NCBI GenBank assembly: GCA_035578155.1
Contig: JAPWDM010000007.1
Coordinates: forward strand, 36,368,413-36,432,412
DNA length: 64,000 bases
Direction of reading: 5' to 3'
From: Brachynemurus nebulosus
Lineage: Eukaryota > Arthropoda > Insecta > Neuroptera > Myrmeleontidae
The position numbers and the translations under genes were made by a program. This document shows positions 9,771 to 20,300 of this stretch, piece after piece (position 1 is the first letter of the stretch; each line of letters opens with the position of its first letter). Below the pieces are notes generated by a model, which saw only the letters and a program-made list of their open reading frames with translations, was not told the origin of the DNA and searched no databases.

Positions 9771-10325
9771 GTAACAAACAATATAAATAAAGACATACGT
9801 AACTAGTTTTTATTCGGATACGCACAATATATACCATATATACCGCGTAGTGGTCAGGAGCAGATTACAGAGTAGGGCAGTGTTTTATTAATTTCTCAAA
9901 AAGCGCCTCTTTGATTTTTATGAAACTTTTTTGAGTGTAAGTACATAGTATAAGCAACATTTTGTATTTTTTTCAAAGGTGTCACTTCATTACAACTGTA
10001 CGAGAAATAATAATGAAAAATATTTTTATTGATTTATCACGTATAATAGTCACGCAAAAATCTGAAAAAAATATATAATATACCTTGAACAATTCTCTAA
10101 CGATTGCCGTTTAGTTTATATTTCTAGCGTTTATAGTTTTCGAGATATAAAAATTTAAAAAATGTATTGCACCGCGAGAACTTTCTCGAATATCTCAAGA
10201 AAAGTTCAAGGTCAGGGGCTAAATCTTATATATATCGTATTTACATCAAAAGCCCTTACTACCGCACACATCATTTTGAACCTCGGCCCCAAAGGCAGTT
10301 TTGCCATTGAAACCTCGCTATACCC
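9681..10325 (-). repeat. Right terminal inverted repeat
   Basis: Complement of 8042-8684. Ends CGCTATACCC at 10325 and is followed by the TTT half of the target. Confidence 0.85.
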
Positions 10326-10630
10326 TTTATCATGGCTTTGAAATTTTGGTTTTTGCTTGCTTGAGTAAAAAGTAAAAATTCTTGTCTTGTTACATGCTTA
10401 ATTTTGCTCGTATACATAAATTATATTGTACGCAACTTCATGAAATATAAAACCAAATACATCCAGTAATCTTTTAGGTTTAATTTTAAGAAATCTTTTT
10501 TTTTTCTTAATGCTTTCTCCTTTAAGAATCTGGATTAAAATTTCCCAAAAATCCATTCTAAATCAATATCAATGTTAAATCACTGAGTTTTGTGATTGTT
10601 TCGGGCAAATGATTTGGTTGTAGCTTAAAT
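10326..10630. repeat. Right part of the occupied duplication copy
   Basis: 10326-10555 (starting TTTATCATGGCTTTG) is nearly identical to 10826-11055. 10556-10630 matches the 172-bp satellite core (CATTCTAAATCAATATCAAT and GGGCAAATGATTTGGTTGTA), showing that satellite sequence was already present before the array at 11678. Confidence 0.7.
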
Positions 10631-11055
10631 CTTCTGTATATTTAAATTCTCTAACGGTAAAGGGAGTTCTTGCTTTCTAGACTGTGTTCGAACCAGCACT
10701 TGTTAACATGGATTCGACTAGTTAATCTTCAAATTTTTGTTTGTTGCAGTTGACTGATTCCACTGTTTATTTAAAAGTGCTGTTCCCAATAATTATTTGT
10801 GGATTCCAATCAAAAAATATAAAAATTTATCATGGCTTTGAAATTTTGGTTTTTGCTTGCTTGAGTAAAAAGTAAAAATTCTTGTCTTCTTACACGCTTA
10901 ATTTTGCTCGTATACATAAATTATATTGAGCCAATTGTATACAACTTCATGAAACAAAACCAAATACATCCAGTAATCTTTTAGGTTTAATTTTAAGAAA
11001 TCTTTTTTTTTTTCTTAATGCTTTCTCCTTTAAGAATCTGGATTAAAATTTCCCA
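10631..11055. repeat. Unoccupied duplication copy (empty target site)
   Basis: Continuous version of 7847-8041 plus 10326-10555. AAAAATTT at 10821-10828 is the intact target of the Spy-like element. One small difference is an extra segment near 10926-10940. Confidence 0.75.
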
Positions 11056-11229
11056 AACTTGTTTTAAAAGAATAGACGTGGAACAGAGGGTACTTAAGCC
11101 AAAATTTTGACCAGTCTCATCTTTTGGAAAAGAAACGATTTTAATACCATTGGACAAATAAACTGATTGTCTCTTGTGTTTTTTGATTTTAATCTTTAGA
11201 AGTGTTAAAGAACTTTCATACAATTCCAT
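10993..11229 (-). CDS. Unidentified 78-aa frame in repeat DNA
   Basis: Starts MELYESSLTLLKIKIKK, continues SNGIKIVSFPKDETGQ and ends LLKQVWEILIQILKGES plus a lysine run. Its carboxy third is in the duplicated segment and is present in truncated form at 10490-10555. Composition is protein-like, but no domain is recognised. Likely an exon remnant of the same decayed minus-strand gene family. Confidence 0.25.
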   Translation of the reverse strand: MELYESSLTLLKIKIKKHKRQSVYLSNGIKIVSFPKDETGQNFGLSTLCSTSILLKQVWEILIQILKGESIKKKKKIS

Positions 11230-11489
11230 ATTAATTTTTTTGGGTTAAGAAAATGTAATAGATTTCGTGCTCTTTCCTTATGTCAAATTCCGTTTAAATT
11301 TTCCTTTTTTCCTGGGTATTGTGACTAGCTTGTTTTGGGGGTTTCTTGGGTGTTGTCACGATTGCCCCTTGCAATTTGTACATATATTTTTTGAATTTGT
11401 TTAGGCCAACTGTTTTCTTGGTACAGTTCTTTTAAATCTGTATTGTTTTTTATTTTCTGTCTGTTACAGATTGGTTGTTAAATGTTTAA

Positions 11490-11677
11490 TCATTAAATGT
11501 TTATTTAAAATTGCTACTCCTAATAATTGGTCCTCCTAAGACACTTTTTTTTGTTACTCGTAGATCTTTGTATTTTGCCAACACCTGTTGCAATCCATTC
11601 TAAATCAATGTCTGTATTGCCTTTTATTTTTTGACAGTAAGTCTGTGACAAATTGGTTGCTAAATGTTTAATCATGC
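11490..11677 (-). repeat. Diverged LLG/172-bp unit
   Basis: Outlying unit preceding the array. It retains the minus-strand reading EDQLLGVAILNKHL and, further on, DIDLEWIATG. It is followed by TTTTTTGACAGTAAGTCTGT, a phrase also seen near 13205. Confidence 0.6.
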
Positions 11678-13104
11678 TAAATGTTTATTTAAAATTGCTA
11701 CTCCTAATAACTACTCTTCCTAAGACACTTTTTATTACGCGTAGATCTTTGTGTTTTGGCCAGTGTTCGTTGCAATCCATTCTAAATCAATATCAATGTA
11801 TATCACTGAGTTTTGTGATTGCTTCGGGCAAATGATTTGGTTGTAACTTAAATGTTTATTTAAAATTGCTACTCCTAATAACTGCTCTTCCTAAGACACT
11901 TTTTATTACGCGTAGATCTTTGTGTTTTGGCCAGTGTTCGTTGCAATCCATTCTAAATCAATATCAATGTTAAATCACTGAGTTTTGTGATTGCTTCGGG
12001 CAAATGATTTGGTTGTAACTTAAATGCTTATTTAAAATTGCTACTCCTAATAACTGCTCTTCCTAAGACACTTTTTATTACGCGTAGATCTTTGTGTTTT
12101 GGCCAGTGTTCGTTGCAATCCATTCTAAATCAATATCAATGTTAAATCACTGAGTTTTGTGATTGCTTCGGGCAAATGATTTGGTTGTAACTTAAATGTT
12201 TATTTAAAATTGCTACTCCTAATAACTGCTCTTCCTAAGACACTTTTTATTACGCGTAGATCTTTGTGTTTTGGCCAGTGTTCGTTGCAATCTATTCTAA
12301 ATCAATATCAATGTTAAATCACTGAGTTTTGTGATTGCTTCGGGCAAATGATTTGGTTGTAACTTAAATGTTTATTTAAAATTGCTACTCAAATGTTTAT
12401 TTAAAATTGCCACTCCTAATAACTGCTCTTCCTAAGACACTTTTTATTACACGTAGATCTTTGTGTTTTGGCCAGTGTTCGTTGCAATCCATTCTAAATC
12501 AATATCAATGTTAAATCACTGAGTTTTGTGATTGCTTCGGGCAAATGATTTGGTTGTAACTTAAATGTTTATTTAAAATTGCTACTCCTAATAACTGCTC
12601 TTCCTAAGACACTTTTTATTACGCGTAGATCTTTGTGTTTTGGCCAGTGTTCGTTGCAATCTATTCTAAATCAATATCAATGTTAAATCACTGAGTTTTG
12701 TGATTGCTTCGGGCAAATGATTTGGTTGTAACTTAAATGTTTATTTAAAATTGCTACTCAAATGTTTATTTAAAATTGCCACTCCTAATAACTGCTCTTC
12801 CTAAGACACTTTTTATTACACGTAGATCTTTGTGTTTTGGCCAGTGTTCGTTGCAATCCATTCTAAATCAATATCAATGTTAAATCACTGAGTTTTGTGA
12901 TTGCTTCGGGCAAATGATTTGGTTGTAACTTAAATGTTTATTTAAAATTGCTACTCCTAATAACTGCTCTTCCTAAGACACTTTTTTACTACGCGTAGAT
13001 CTTTGTGTTTTGGCCAGTGTGCGTTGCAATCCATTCTAAATCAATATCAATGTTAAATCACTGAGTTTTGTAATTGTTTCGGGCAAATGATTTGGTTGTA
13101 ACTT
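11678..13104 (-). repeat. 172-bp satellite array, eight monomers
   Basis: Monomers begin with TAAATGTTTATTTAAAATTG at 11678, 11849, 12021, 12193, 12365, 12562, 12734 and 12931, with spacings 171, 172, 172, 172, 197, 172 and 197. The two 197-bp monomers carry the same 25-bp internal duplication of the monomer start plus the same ACACGTAGATC variant. Each follows a 172-bp monomer with the variant TTGCAATCTATTC. So 12193-12561 and 12562-12930 are two copies of a 369-bp higher-order unit. On the minus strand every monomer reads EEQLLGVAILNKHLSYNQ and, in another segment, DIDLEWIATNTGQNTKIYA, so the satellite derives from coding DNA. Confidence 0.9.
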
Positions 13105-13664
13105 GTAAATACGGTGCTTTTCGTATTCCAAATTCTGTCGTTTGGTTTTAAGATTCCGTGCAACTGTTTTCTTGGTACAGTTCTTTTAAATCTGTATTGT
13201 CTTTTATTTTCTGACAGTAAGTCTGTTACAGATTGGTTGCGAAATGTTTAATCATGTAAATGTTTATTTAAAATTGCCACTCCTTTATATTGATCTTTTT
13301 AAGACCCGTTTTTGATTACTCGTAGATCTTTGTGTTTTCCCGTTACAATTCGTTCTAAATCAAAGTCAGTGTTCAATCACTTGGTTTTGTGACTGCTTCG
13401 GACAAATGATTTGGTTGTACTTTTCGCATTCTCAATCCTATCGTCTGATTTTGAAGATTCCGTGGAAACTGGGTGAACGACCCTTGGCTTCTTGCCTTTT
13501 TCTTTCCAAGTTTTGTTGAGGCCTGAGCCTAATGTCTGGTGTGTACACAAAAAGTCGGTCTTTCGAAACTTTGAAGACTTAATTACCATACAAATTAGAT
13601 AAATTCTGTTTGTGTAATTTGAACGTTTTGCCTTATTAAAAATAATCGGTTTATTTGAAGCCAA
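13105..13664 (-). pseudogene. Diverged ancestor-like copy of the satellite's coding unit
   Basis: Outside the array the same unit is less decayed. The minus strand is open for 95 codons from 13664, with KTWKEKGKKPRVVHPVSTES and RIENAKSTTKSFVRSSHKTK. After a stop it continues DFDLERIVTGKHKDLRVI and KGVAILNKHL near 13265. The VHPVSTESSKSD stretch parallels VHSVSVESSSNN in the 1235-1700 repeats, tying the two groups together. Function unknown. Confidence 0.45.
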
Positions 13665-14450
13665 TATGTGTGCGCTACTTGGACTGGACTGGTCAGTCGT
13701 CGGTGATTACGATACGTGTGATGTTGCATTCTCCACGCTAATGTTTCAAATCACGGCAGATAATAAGCACTATAAACGTATTTGTATATCCGTATGGCTC
13801 TGTGCTACTCTAAACATACATATATAACTGTCTATTCGGAGTTGTTGATGTTAATCCGATGTTCATTTATCACTTGCAGTGACATTAACCCTATACATTT
13901 AACACCCCTGGTCCTTGTGTAATCTTGTTAATTGCAGTGAACTACAAAATGTATTTACTAAACAATTTTTTTTTTTTGAAAAAACAGAAAGTAAAGAGAA
14001 AATTAACATGGATTATGAAATTAAAGCTTTGATTATGGTCGATGTTGTCAGTCGAATTCGTTAGCGTTGTGTACTGTGATGTTTTGATGACTCTGAAAAT
14101 CAAGATTTTTAACATATCGATTGGATATATTTCGAGGTCACTACAGTGTTTGTTATCTTTTTAAAACGATACCGTAAAGTGAGCCCAATTTGCCGATTGC
14201 CAAATTCAAATTATTGTAACTTCGGTAGGGTTGAATTGAGACATAATAGTTACTGTTAAATTAATCATTTATTTTTTATTAAAAATATGTATTTAGACAC
14301 TTTCGCCGGTACTCGGCCAGTAAATTCTTATAGTCAGTCGTGTCGTGACCAGAGTTTGACGTCTTCGATTTTCGTTTTTTGTGTAATTTCCATCAGTCTT
14401 CTGTTAGGAACTTTTCGCTTTTGTTTTTTGTTTTTCAAAATTTCTCGATC
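13665..14450. other. No gene recognised
   Basis: AT-rich single-copy-looking DNA with a few short frames. Nothing supported. Confidence 0.4.
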
Positions 14451-14458
14451 TTGTAGAC

Positions 14459-15647
14459 CAACGATTCCCAACCTTTTTTCTTTCACGTACCCCTTGAGGA
14501 AGCTTCTCGTTTATAAGTACCCCCCTAGTATTCTTGTTTATTACCAATTTCTTCACACTCCTTTCTGAGGTTATAGTAGGTAACTATATAACCTCAAATA
14601 TATATATACATTCCTTTTTGAAGTTATAGGTTTTTAAATAATAAAAGGCAATACACCAAGCCCTCGCTTTGCGCCGTTTCGTTTTGCGTTTTTTCGAAGT
14701 TGCGTCGCTGCTGAATTAGTACAAATTTTCACTGTGCGTCGTTAAATTTTCGAAGTTGCGTTGTTTTGGGTTCGAGTCTTTAAATTTTTTTTCGAAATTT
14801 TTTGAAATTTCTTTTTTTCTTTCTGATGGTACGACTTTGTTGTAATATGATGGATATGTATCTATTGATGTTGTAATAAAGATTGATAATAGATGGCAAC
14901 TACTTTGAGCGTCTTGGTATAAAACTAAAATCAATGTGTATTACGAAATTAATTAAACAGACATTGATTAATTTTTACTTTGTTTTTATAAATTAATTGA
15001 TTATTTTATTTTGTTTTAATTGAATTTGTTGTTTTTTTGTATGTATGTAATAAAATTTTATATTATTTTTGTTTTTTAAATGTTTACTTTGTTCAATTTT
15101 CTTTTTAAAAAGTAGTATTTTCGTAACCCTGAAACCTATCTTTGATCTTTACATGGTTTGCTATAGAAAATCATAATTCACTTTGCGTCGTGTTTTTTTG
15201 GAACGTAACTACGACGCAAATTGAGGTATTGGTGTAATTACAAATACTCCAAGATATAAGAAATCGTTTCCGGAGTAAGTAATCTTACAGTGGTCGTTTT
15301 AAGTCGAGCATCTTAAAAAACTAAACAAGAATAGTTTCATCGGGTGATAGTTTATCAGTTCCAATATAAAACTCAATACATATAATCACCTGACTCCTAA
15401 TCAAACTTTAAAACAATGGTCTGCTTTTAACCGCTTTTTAAATGAATAAGAGTGTTGGTGTTGAAAGTTTTTAGAATATGTAATTTCTTTTTATTTCATT
15501 TTCCTTTTTAAATTATAATTTTTTTTTTATAATTGAAGCATCTTATGATTTTGTAACATGCGCCATTATCAATAATGTTTTCACGTACCCCTAAGAAGGT
15601 CGCCATGTACCCCTAGGGGTACGTGTACCACAGGTTGAAAATCTCTG
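14459..15647. mobile_element. hAT MITE with perfect 8-bp duplication
   Basis: 1,189 bp flanked by TTGTAGAC (14451-14458 and 15648-15655). The left end CAACGATTCCCAACCTTTTTT and the reverse-complemented right end CAGAGATTTTCAACCTGTGG match the common animal hAT terminus CAGxGxTTCxCAACCT. The subterminal phrase ACGTACCCCT occurs at both ends, as in many hAT MITEs. There is no transposase; the interior carries a nested element. Confidence 0.9.
14654..15234. mobile_element. TA-flanked MITE nested in the hAT MITE
   Basis: 581 bp with ends CACCAAGCCCTCGCTTTGCG and, reverse-complemented, CACCAATACCTCAATTTGCG, directly flanked by TA on both sides. Related TTTGCGTCG phrases recur internally. A TA duplication points to the Tc1/mariner superfamily, but the ends are not ones I can assign further. 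Being inside the hAT copy, it inserted later. Confidence 0.7.
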
Positions 15648-15655
15648 TTGTAGAC

Positions 15656-16247
15656 GATAATGCACCATTGGAGATGGTATTTTTAAATATTTTTAAACAG
15701 TTTTCGAATTGTTTTGATTTTTCAAAACTTCAACTTTAGAGCCAGTACGTTTAAAAAACGTACTGTTTCTAGATAGAATTTTCGATCTTTAGTGAAAAAA
15801 TGGATCTTGTAGATCGATTCGAATTGTCGATATAGAAGAAAATTTCATTTTTTGTTCGTATCAACTTTTCTTAGCGACAAAATGTGAAGTTAGTGATGTT
15901 GACGGTAGGTACATAGTATTTCGAGTATATGGAGAAGGTAATATCTCGACAAAATTTTATTAAATAAGGAATGAAAAAGTGGAAAAACGGTGGGGTGAAT
16001 AAAACCATCTAAATATACGTGTACGTATCAACAGTAGCCGCTTGTTCACATTGTCTGCATTACATATGTGTATATGTTCAATTTCGCTTTGATAACTTTC
16101 AAATATTATACTCAACTTGGTTTGCCTTTTACCGAATTTTCAGAATGGAAATTCAGCTATTACAGTAGTGGTCATGACGCGACTTGATCCCGGGACTATG
16201 GCAGAAATTTGTTTTGAGGTCCTTAGAACCCAAAAACAACATTCACT

Positions 16248-16250
<3 letters not shown>
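15656..16250. other. No gene recognised
   Basis: Includes a short perfect dyad AGTACGTTTAAAAAACGTACT near 15744. Otherwise AT-rich without signal. Confidence 0.4.

Positions 16251-16336
<86 letters not shown>
16251..16336. repeat. (AT)n microsatellite with (GTAT)n tail
   Basis: About 37 AT units at 16251-16324 followed by three GTAT units. Open frames crossing it encode only alternating Tyr/Ile and are artefacts. Confidence 0.95.
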
Positions 16337-16369
16337 TTACGTATCAGGACGATAACTCTTGAACGAAAT

Positions 16370-16960
16370 GTCCTAGGTTTACGAAATTTGGTGAGAACGT
16401 TGGAAGTCCAAAAATCTTGGATGAGTTCTTCAGCCAGACACGTCGGATGCCAGGAACATAGTTTTTGTTCTTGCAAAAAATTTGTTTTTTGCCAAAATTT
16501 GCTATAATTTAAAAGTTTTTGTCACATTTACACCATTGCAAAGACGGAAAAAATCACATAAAAAAGGTTTTTGAACTATTATTCTAGGTTAGCTAGTTTT
16601 TGAAAAAATAAGAAAAAAATGTCAATTTATTATTTTATGGAGATATCTGTAAAAATGGAGCCAAATACTTTGAATTTGAAAATTTGGTGAAAACATTGGA
16701 AGTCCCAAACCGTTGGACAAGTTCGTTAGCCAGACACGACGGATGCCAGGAACATGGTTTTTGTTCTTGCAAAAAATTAATTTTTTGCCAAAATTTCCAC
16801 TTATTCAAAAATTTTCGCGAAATTTTTTTACACCATTTAAAAGAGGAGAAAAATGTCTTTAAACTATTCTTCTATGTCAACTAGTTTCCGAGAAAAACTA
16901 ATTTTTATAAATGGAAATTCGCTATGTTATGCGGGATGCTGCGACAGGGGTATTTTGTGT
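16370..16960. repeat. ~296-bp tandem repeat, two diverged copies
   Basis: GCCAGACACG..GGATGCCAGG begins at 16433 and again at 16729. Each unit contains TTTTTGTTCTTGCAAAAAAT and TTTGCCAAAATTT. Inverted or diverged relatives occur at about 32030-32345 and 46600-46870, so this is a dispersed family that can be tandem. No coding capacity. Confidence 0.75.
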
Positions 16961-18520
16961 GTATTTTGATCACCCTATTTGATCAGAGAAAATCGTTTTG
17001 GAAAATTTGAATGTCAGTAAGGATCAAGTCGTTCTAAATAAATAACACCACACGAAATATTCTTTATCTGTTTATTTTTTTCTTTTCGAATTTGAATGTT
17101 TTTCTTTTATATTGTATTCTGTCGGTTAGGTACGGATCACCTGTATATGATATTGACAATAATCAACCAGATAGATATATACGTCAATCAAACTACGAAA
17201 TGCATTTAATTCTTTATTGATCAATATTATATGTTTTGCAGGTTGTGTTGTTGCATATCGTATACTATTATCGAATTAGTCGATTATGCTTTCTGATTTA
17301 TTGTTTAAAATTTGATGATTTATAATCGGTTCCATCAAAATCCGTTATTTTTGTTTTTATTATTGAAAAAAAAAACGGAGTTGTCGAATAAATTCAGTTA
17401 GTTATTAAATCAAATTGGAATCAATTTTGATGAGTAGGGTTGCCACACTCTGTCCCGTTAAGAGACTTTTTCATTCAAATTTTTGAAGTGAAAAATTTAA
17501 TTAATCCGCAACATTCTTAATCCCTTATCGCATAAGAAGCCATATATGGATTCTAAGTTTTACTATTTTTTTTCAACATATTAAAATATTTTTTTTTTTG
17601 AAACTAATGTTAAATCCTAACTTTATACTCTTTCGAGTAACGAAACGTAATTTTTGTTGTCTTTGGTAAGTGCGGGTTGTCAAATTATTTGAAGTTATGT
17701 TCAGAGTGTCCGACCGTTACAGTGCAATTAATTGGTGCTAATTTTATTTGTGAAAACTAAAAATAATAAAACAGTTAGTACTAAAATCAAAAATTTTCAA
17801 AACAGATTCTTTATATATCCAAGAACATGGAATAGTTGTGATTCGTGTGTGTTTTCTTGTTTTCTTCGATTTTTGGGGCTTATTTTGAAATTGCCATATT
17901 TGGCTTCGTATGCGAGCAATTTCTATACAATAAGACTTAATTTTTTTTTTAATTTGACTACTAAAATAAAAGAAGTGAAAGACAATTTCAGTAAAAAAAA
18001 TTTTTTCCTTCACCTCCTTCATAATTCATGCAATAAGGAGTTAATATCTTATTTTGTAATTATAGTGCATGGTGATGCTACCTAATCATTCTAAATGGAT
18101 TATGCTAGAATTTTTGTTACATTCAAGATTCAATTTACATAAAAATTTTTTTTTTTGTTCAGATAATGGCATAAAAGACTGGTTCACATAGAAGGTAATA
18201 ATTTAGAGTATATTTGGTTGAAATTTCAAAAAAAAAAAAAAATTAGTCGAGTAGTTTTTGAGTGGAAGTTTCCGTCAATTTTAAGAATGCTGTTTCGAGA
18301 AAATCGTGTTGAGCGAGATTAGCCACAAATGCTGTTACATTCTCGAGCACGTTTTATATTTAGAGGCTATAAAACAAATGAAGGATTTCGACTAGCGCTC
18401 TGAAAATTTGGGAGTATATTCTTGAGATGTTTTACTAGTAATATTCCATGACTGAATTTTTTTGTTTCCCCTTAACACTGTCAGATCATCACGTATCAAC
18501 ATATAAGTAAACATTAATAA
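16961..18520. other. No gene recognised
   Basis: AT-rich. AGGGTTGCCACACTCTGTCC near 17438 and GAGTGTCCGACCG near 17704 look like possible element ends but do not pair. Frames near 17730-18085 are A/T-driven. Confidence 0.4.
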
Positions 18521-18522
18521 CA

Positions 18523-18759
18523 ATGGATAATTGGCAAATTGAAATTTTTTTATTTGTGGTTAGGGAAACTCCCAATAAAATGATACTTTATATCCAGGCC
18601 ATTCATCAGAATAGATTTGCACGCCACCATCTCCCTCATACACACTTTCGTGCCGACGAGAACGGTGTGGTTGTTGGCATAGACGAACGTACGAGCGAAC
18701 CGACTTGTACCCTAAGTGAATCGGGTGTTTATCTCTCAATAGGATGTTTCACCGGGTAA
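18523..18759 (+). CDS. Unidentified 78-aa frame with raised GC
   Basis: The frame is notable because 18600-18760 is much less AT-rich than its surroundings. It reads RHHLPHTHFRADENGVVVG, then IDERTSEPTCTLSES before a stop. There are no splice sites that I trust, and the opposite strand is also partly open. Possibly an exon or captured gene fragment; no family recognised. Confidence 0.2.
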   Translation: MDNWQIEIFLFVVRETPNKMILYIQAIHQNRFARHHLPHTHFRADENGVVVGIDERTSEPTCTLSESGVYLSIGCFTG

Positions 18760-19250
18760 TAAGTACTGCTGATATTGGTGTACTGACTATTTCAATGTAT
18801 TTATACACCTGAGGCCTCCACTCTGACACCCGACAAAATATAACTGGAATTTCAATTCACACCGCGACCAAATGAACACACTGAGAAGGACGGATATAGT
18901 CATTTGTAACGATTCGATGTGTTGTTGTCTTGCTTCGCTTTTTTTCGGGGGTGAAATTTATCTTTAGTTGTAATGTAAACACATATTTTCGTAAAAGAAA
19001 CAAATCAACATGCGGCTTAACGGAATATATTTCAAGTCGTTAATGTTAGTACAACTTTCATCGTATTCAATTTGTTATTCTGTGTAGATTTTTTTTATTC
19101 CGCCTCATCTTTATACGCATATTCCTCCTCGTTTATCGTATTCGCCGTATGCTTTACACGCCACCAGAGAAAACGATTTTCTCAACAAATAAGTCTTTAA
19201 ATCGAGTGATTACAAGTTTCGTTTGGGATCTGATCTCTGGCTATATGGAC
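18760..19250. other. No gene recognised
   Basis: No repeats or frames supported. Confidence 0.35.
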
Positions 19251-19319
19251 ACAATTGTTCCGACAACAACGGTTCTTCCAGTTCTTCGAGTGTTTTACTG
19301 TTTTAATGCAGGATATGCT

Positions 19320-20300
19320 GCATCATCTTCACAAACAATTATTGAAAACGGTAAAATTTTCCGCTAACAATGTTGTTATTAAATTAAAATTCCCATTTCC
19401 AGGCGTTTCTTTACTTTCTCGGTCGATTTTGGCGTTTCTTTTACATCAACTTCAGTATTAGTTTCTGCTGCACCACTAGTAGGTGAGCTTGTCGCTTGAA
19501 TACGAGAGGCTGTTTGAGACGCTTCTATATCCCATCAACAACCCACATCATATTGCTACAATTCATATCTACCACAAATTCGACTCAGTTTCTTCACAAA
19601 CCTTTTTTTGGTTTCAAAACTTCAGTATTCGTTTCTAATGTTACTTTATCAGTAACGGATACTTTATTTGTATTTTTGACAATATTAATTTCTATACTTC
19701 CAGTTTCTTTAATATTTTTCAATAAATCTTGATTTTTATTACTTTCAGCATCTTGTATTCGTTACTTTGCGGATCAGTTTGCATATAATTATCTACCATT
19801 TCTACAATTGCATCTTCCGTGTCTGGAAATCCTGCGGGAATTTGTTTTGAATGTCTTCTCCGCAACAAAAAAAAAAAACGTTGAGGCTTTGAATAAATCG
19901 GAATTTAGCACAAATTTGATCCAATTTCTTCACAAACAATTATTGAAAACGGTAAAATTTTTCACTAATAATGTGGTTATTAAATTAAAATGACCATTTT
20001 CAGGCGTTTCTTTACTTTCTTTCTCGGTCGATTTTGGCGTTTCTTTTACATCAACTTCAGTATTAGTTTCTAATGTTACTTTATCAGTAAACGTCGAGGC
20101 TTTGAATAAATCCGAGTTTAGCATAAATTTGATCCAATTTCTTCACAAACAATTATTAAAAATGGTAAAATTTTTCATTAAAATTGTTGTTATTTTATTT
20201 AGTATTGTATTCTGTTTCTTCTTGGTGGATCCTGATGTTTCTTTTACATCAACTTCAATACTGGTTTCCAGTGGTTACTCAGGTCTATTGTAATTTTTCC
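19320..20300 (-). pseudogene. Decayed Thr/Glu/Lys-rich coding repeat, four partial copies
   Basis: Minus-strand copies near 20200-20290, 19930-20124, 19590-19760 and 19380-19460 all encode variants of TDKVTLETNTEVDVKETPKS, the better ones followed by EKESKETPENG. A linking stretch (NGHFNLITTLLVKNFTVFN) recurs with TTCACAAACAATTATT near 19328, 19932 and 20143. Between copies, PAGFPDTEDAIVEMVDNYMQ and DLLKNIKETGSIEIN can be read with one frameshift. The repeats look like an acidic low-complexity protein, perhaps secreted or surface-exposed, but no family is recognised. Frameshifts and stops mean it is not intact. Confidence 0.5.

Larger units (their letters stand above)
8042..10325. mobile_element. 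Spy-like DNA transposon with ~645-bp terminal inverted repeats
   Basis: 2,284-bp element starting GGGTATAGCGAGG and ending with its exact reverse complement. Left flank is AAAAA (8037-8041), right flank TTT (10326-10328). The unoccupied paralogous site at 10821-10828 reads AAAAATTT, so insertion was exactly between A and T with no base duplicated, gained or lost. Insertion between AAA and TTT without target duplication is the published hallmark of the Spy group (distant to IS5/ISL2EU/PIF). No transposase is visible, so this copy would be non-autonomous. Arms this long are unusual for a simple MITE. A foldback-type element is the alternative. Boundaries are very secure; the family call is moderate. 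Confidence 0.75.

Noticed and set aside
11678..13104. CRISPR-like regular spacing
   Set aside because: Repeats are directly contiguous with no unique spacers; it is a satellite.
16117..16476. Open frames on both strands across the (AT)n tract
   Set aside because: They encode only alternating Tyr/Ile from the microsatellite; no gene.
17438..17720. Possible hAT-like element with AGGGTTGCCACACTCTG end
   Set aside because: No matching inverted end or flanking duplication could be found.
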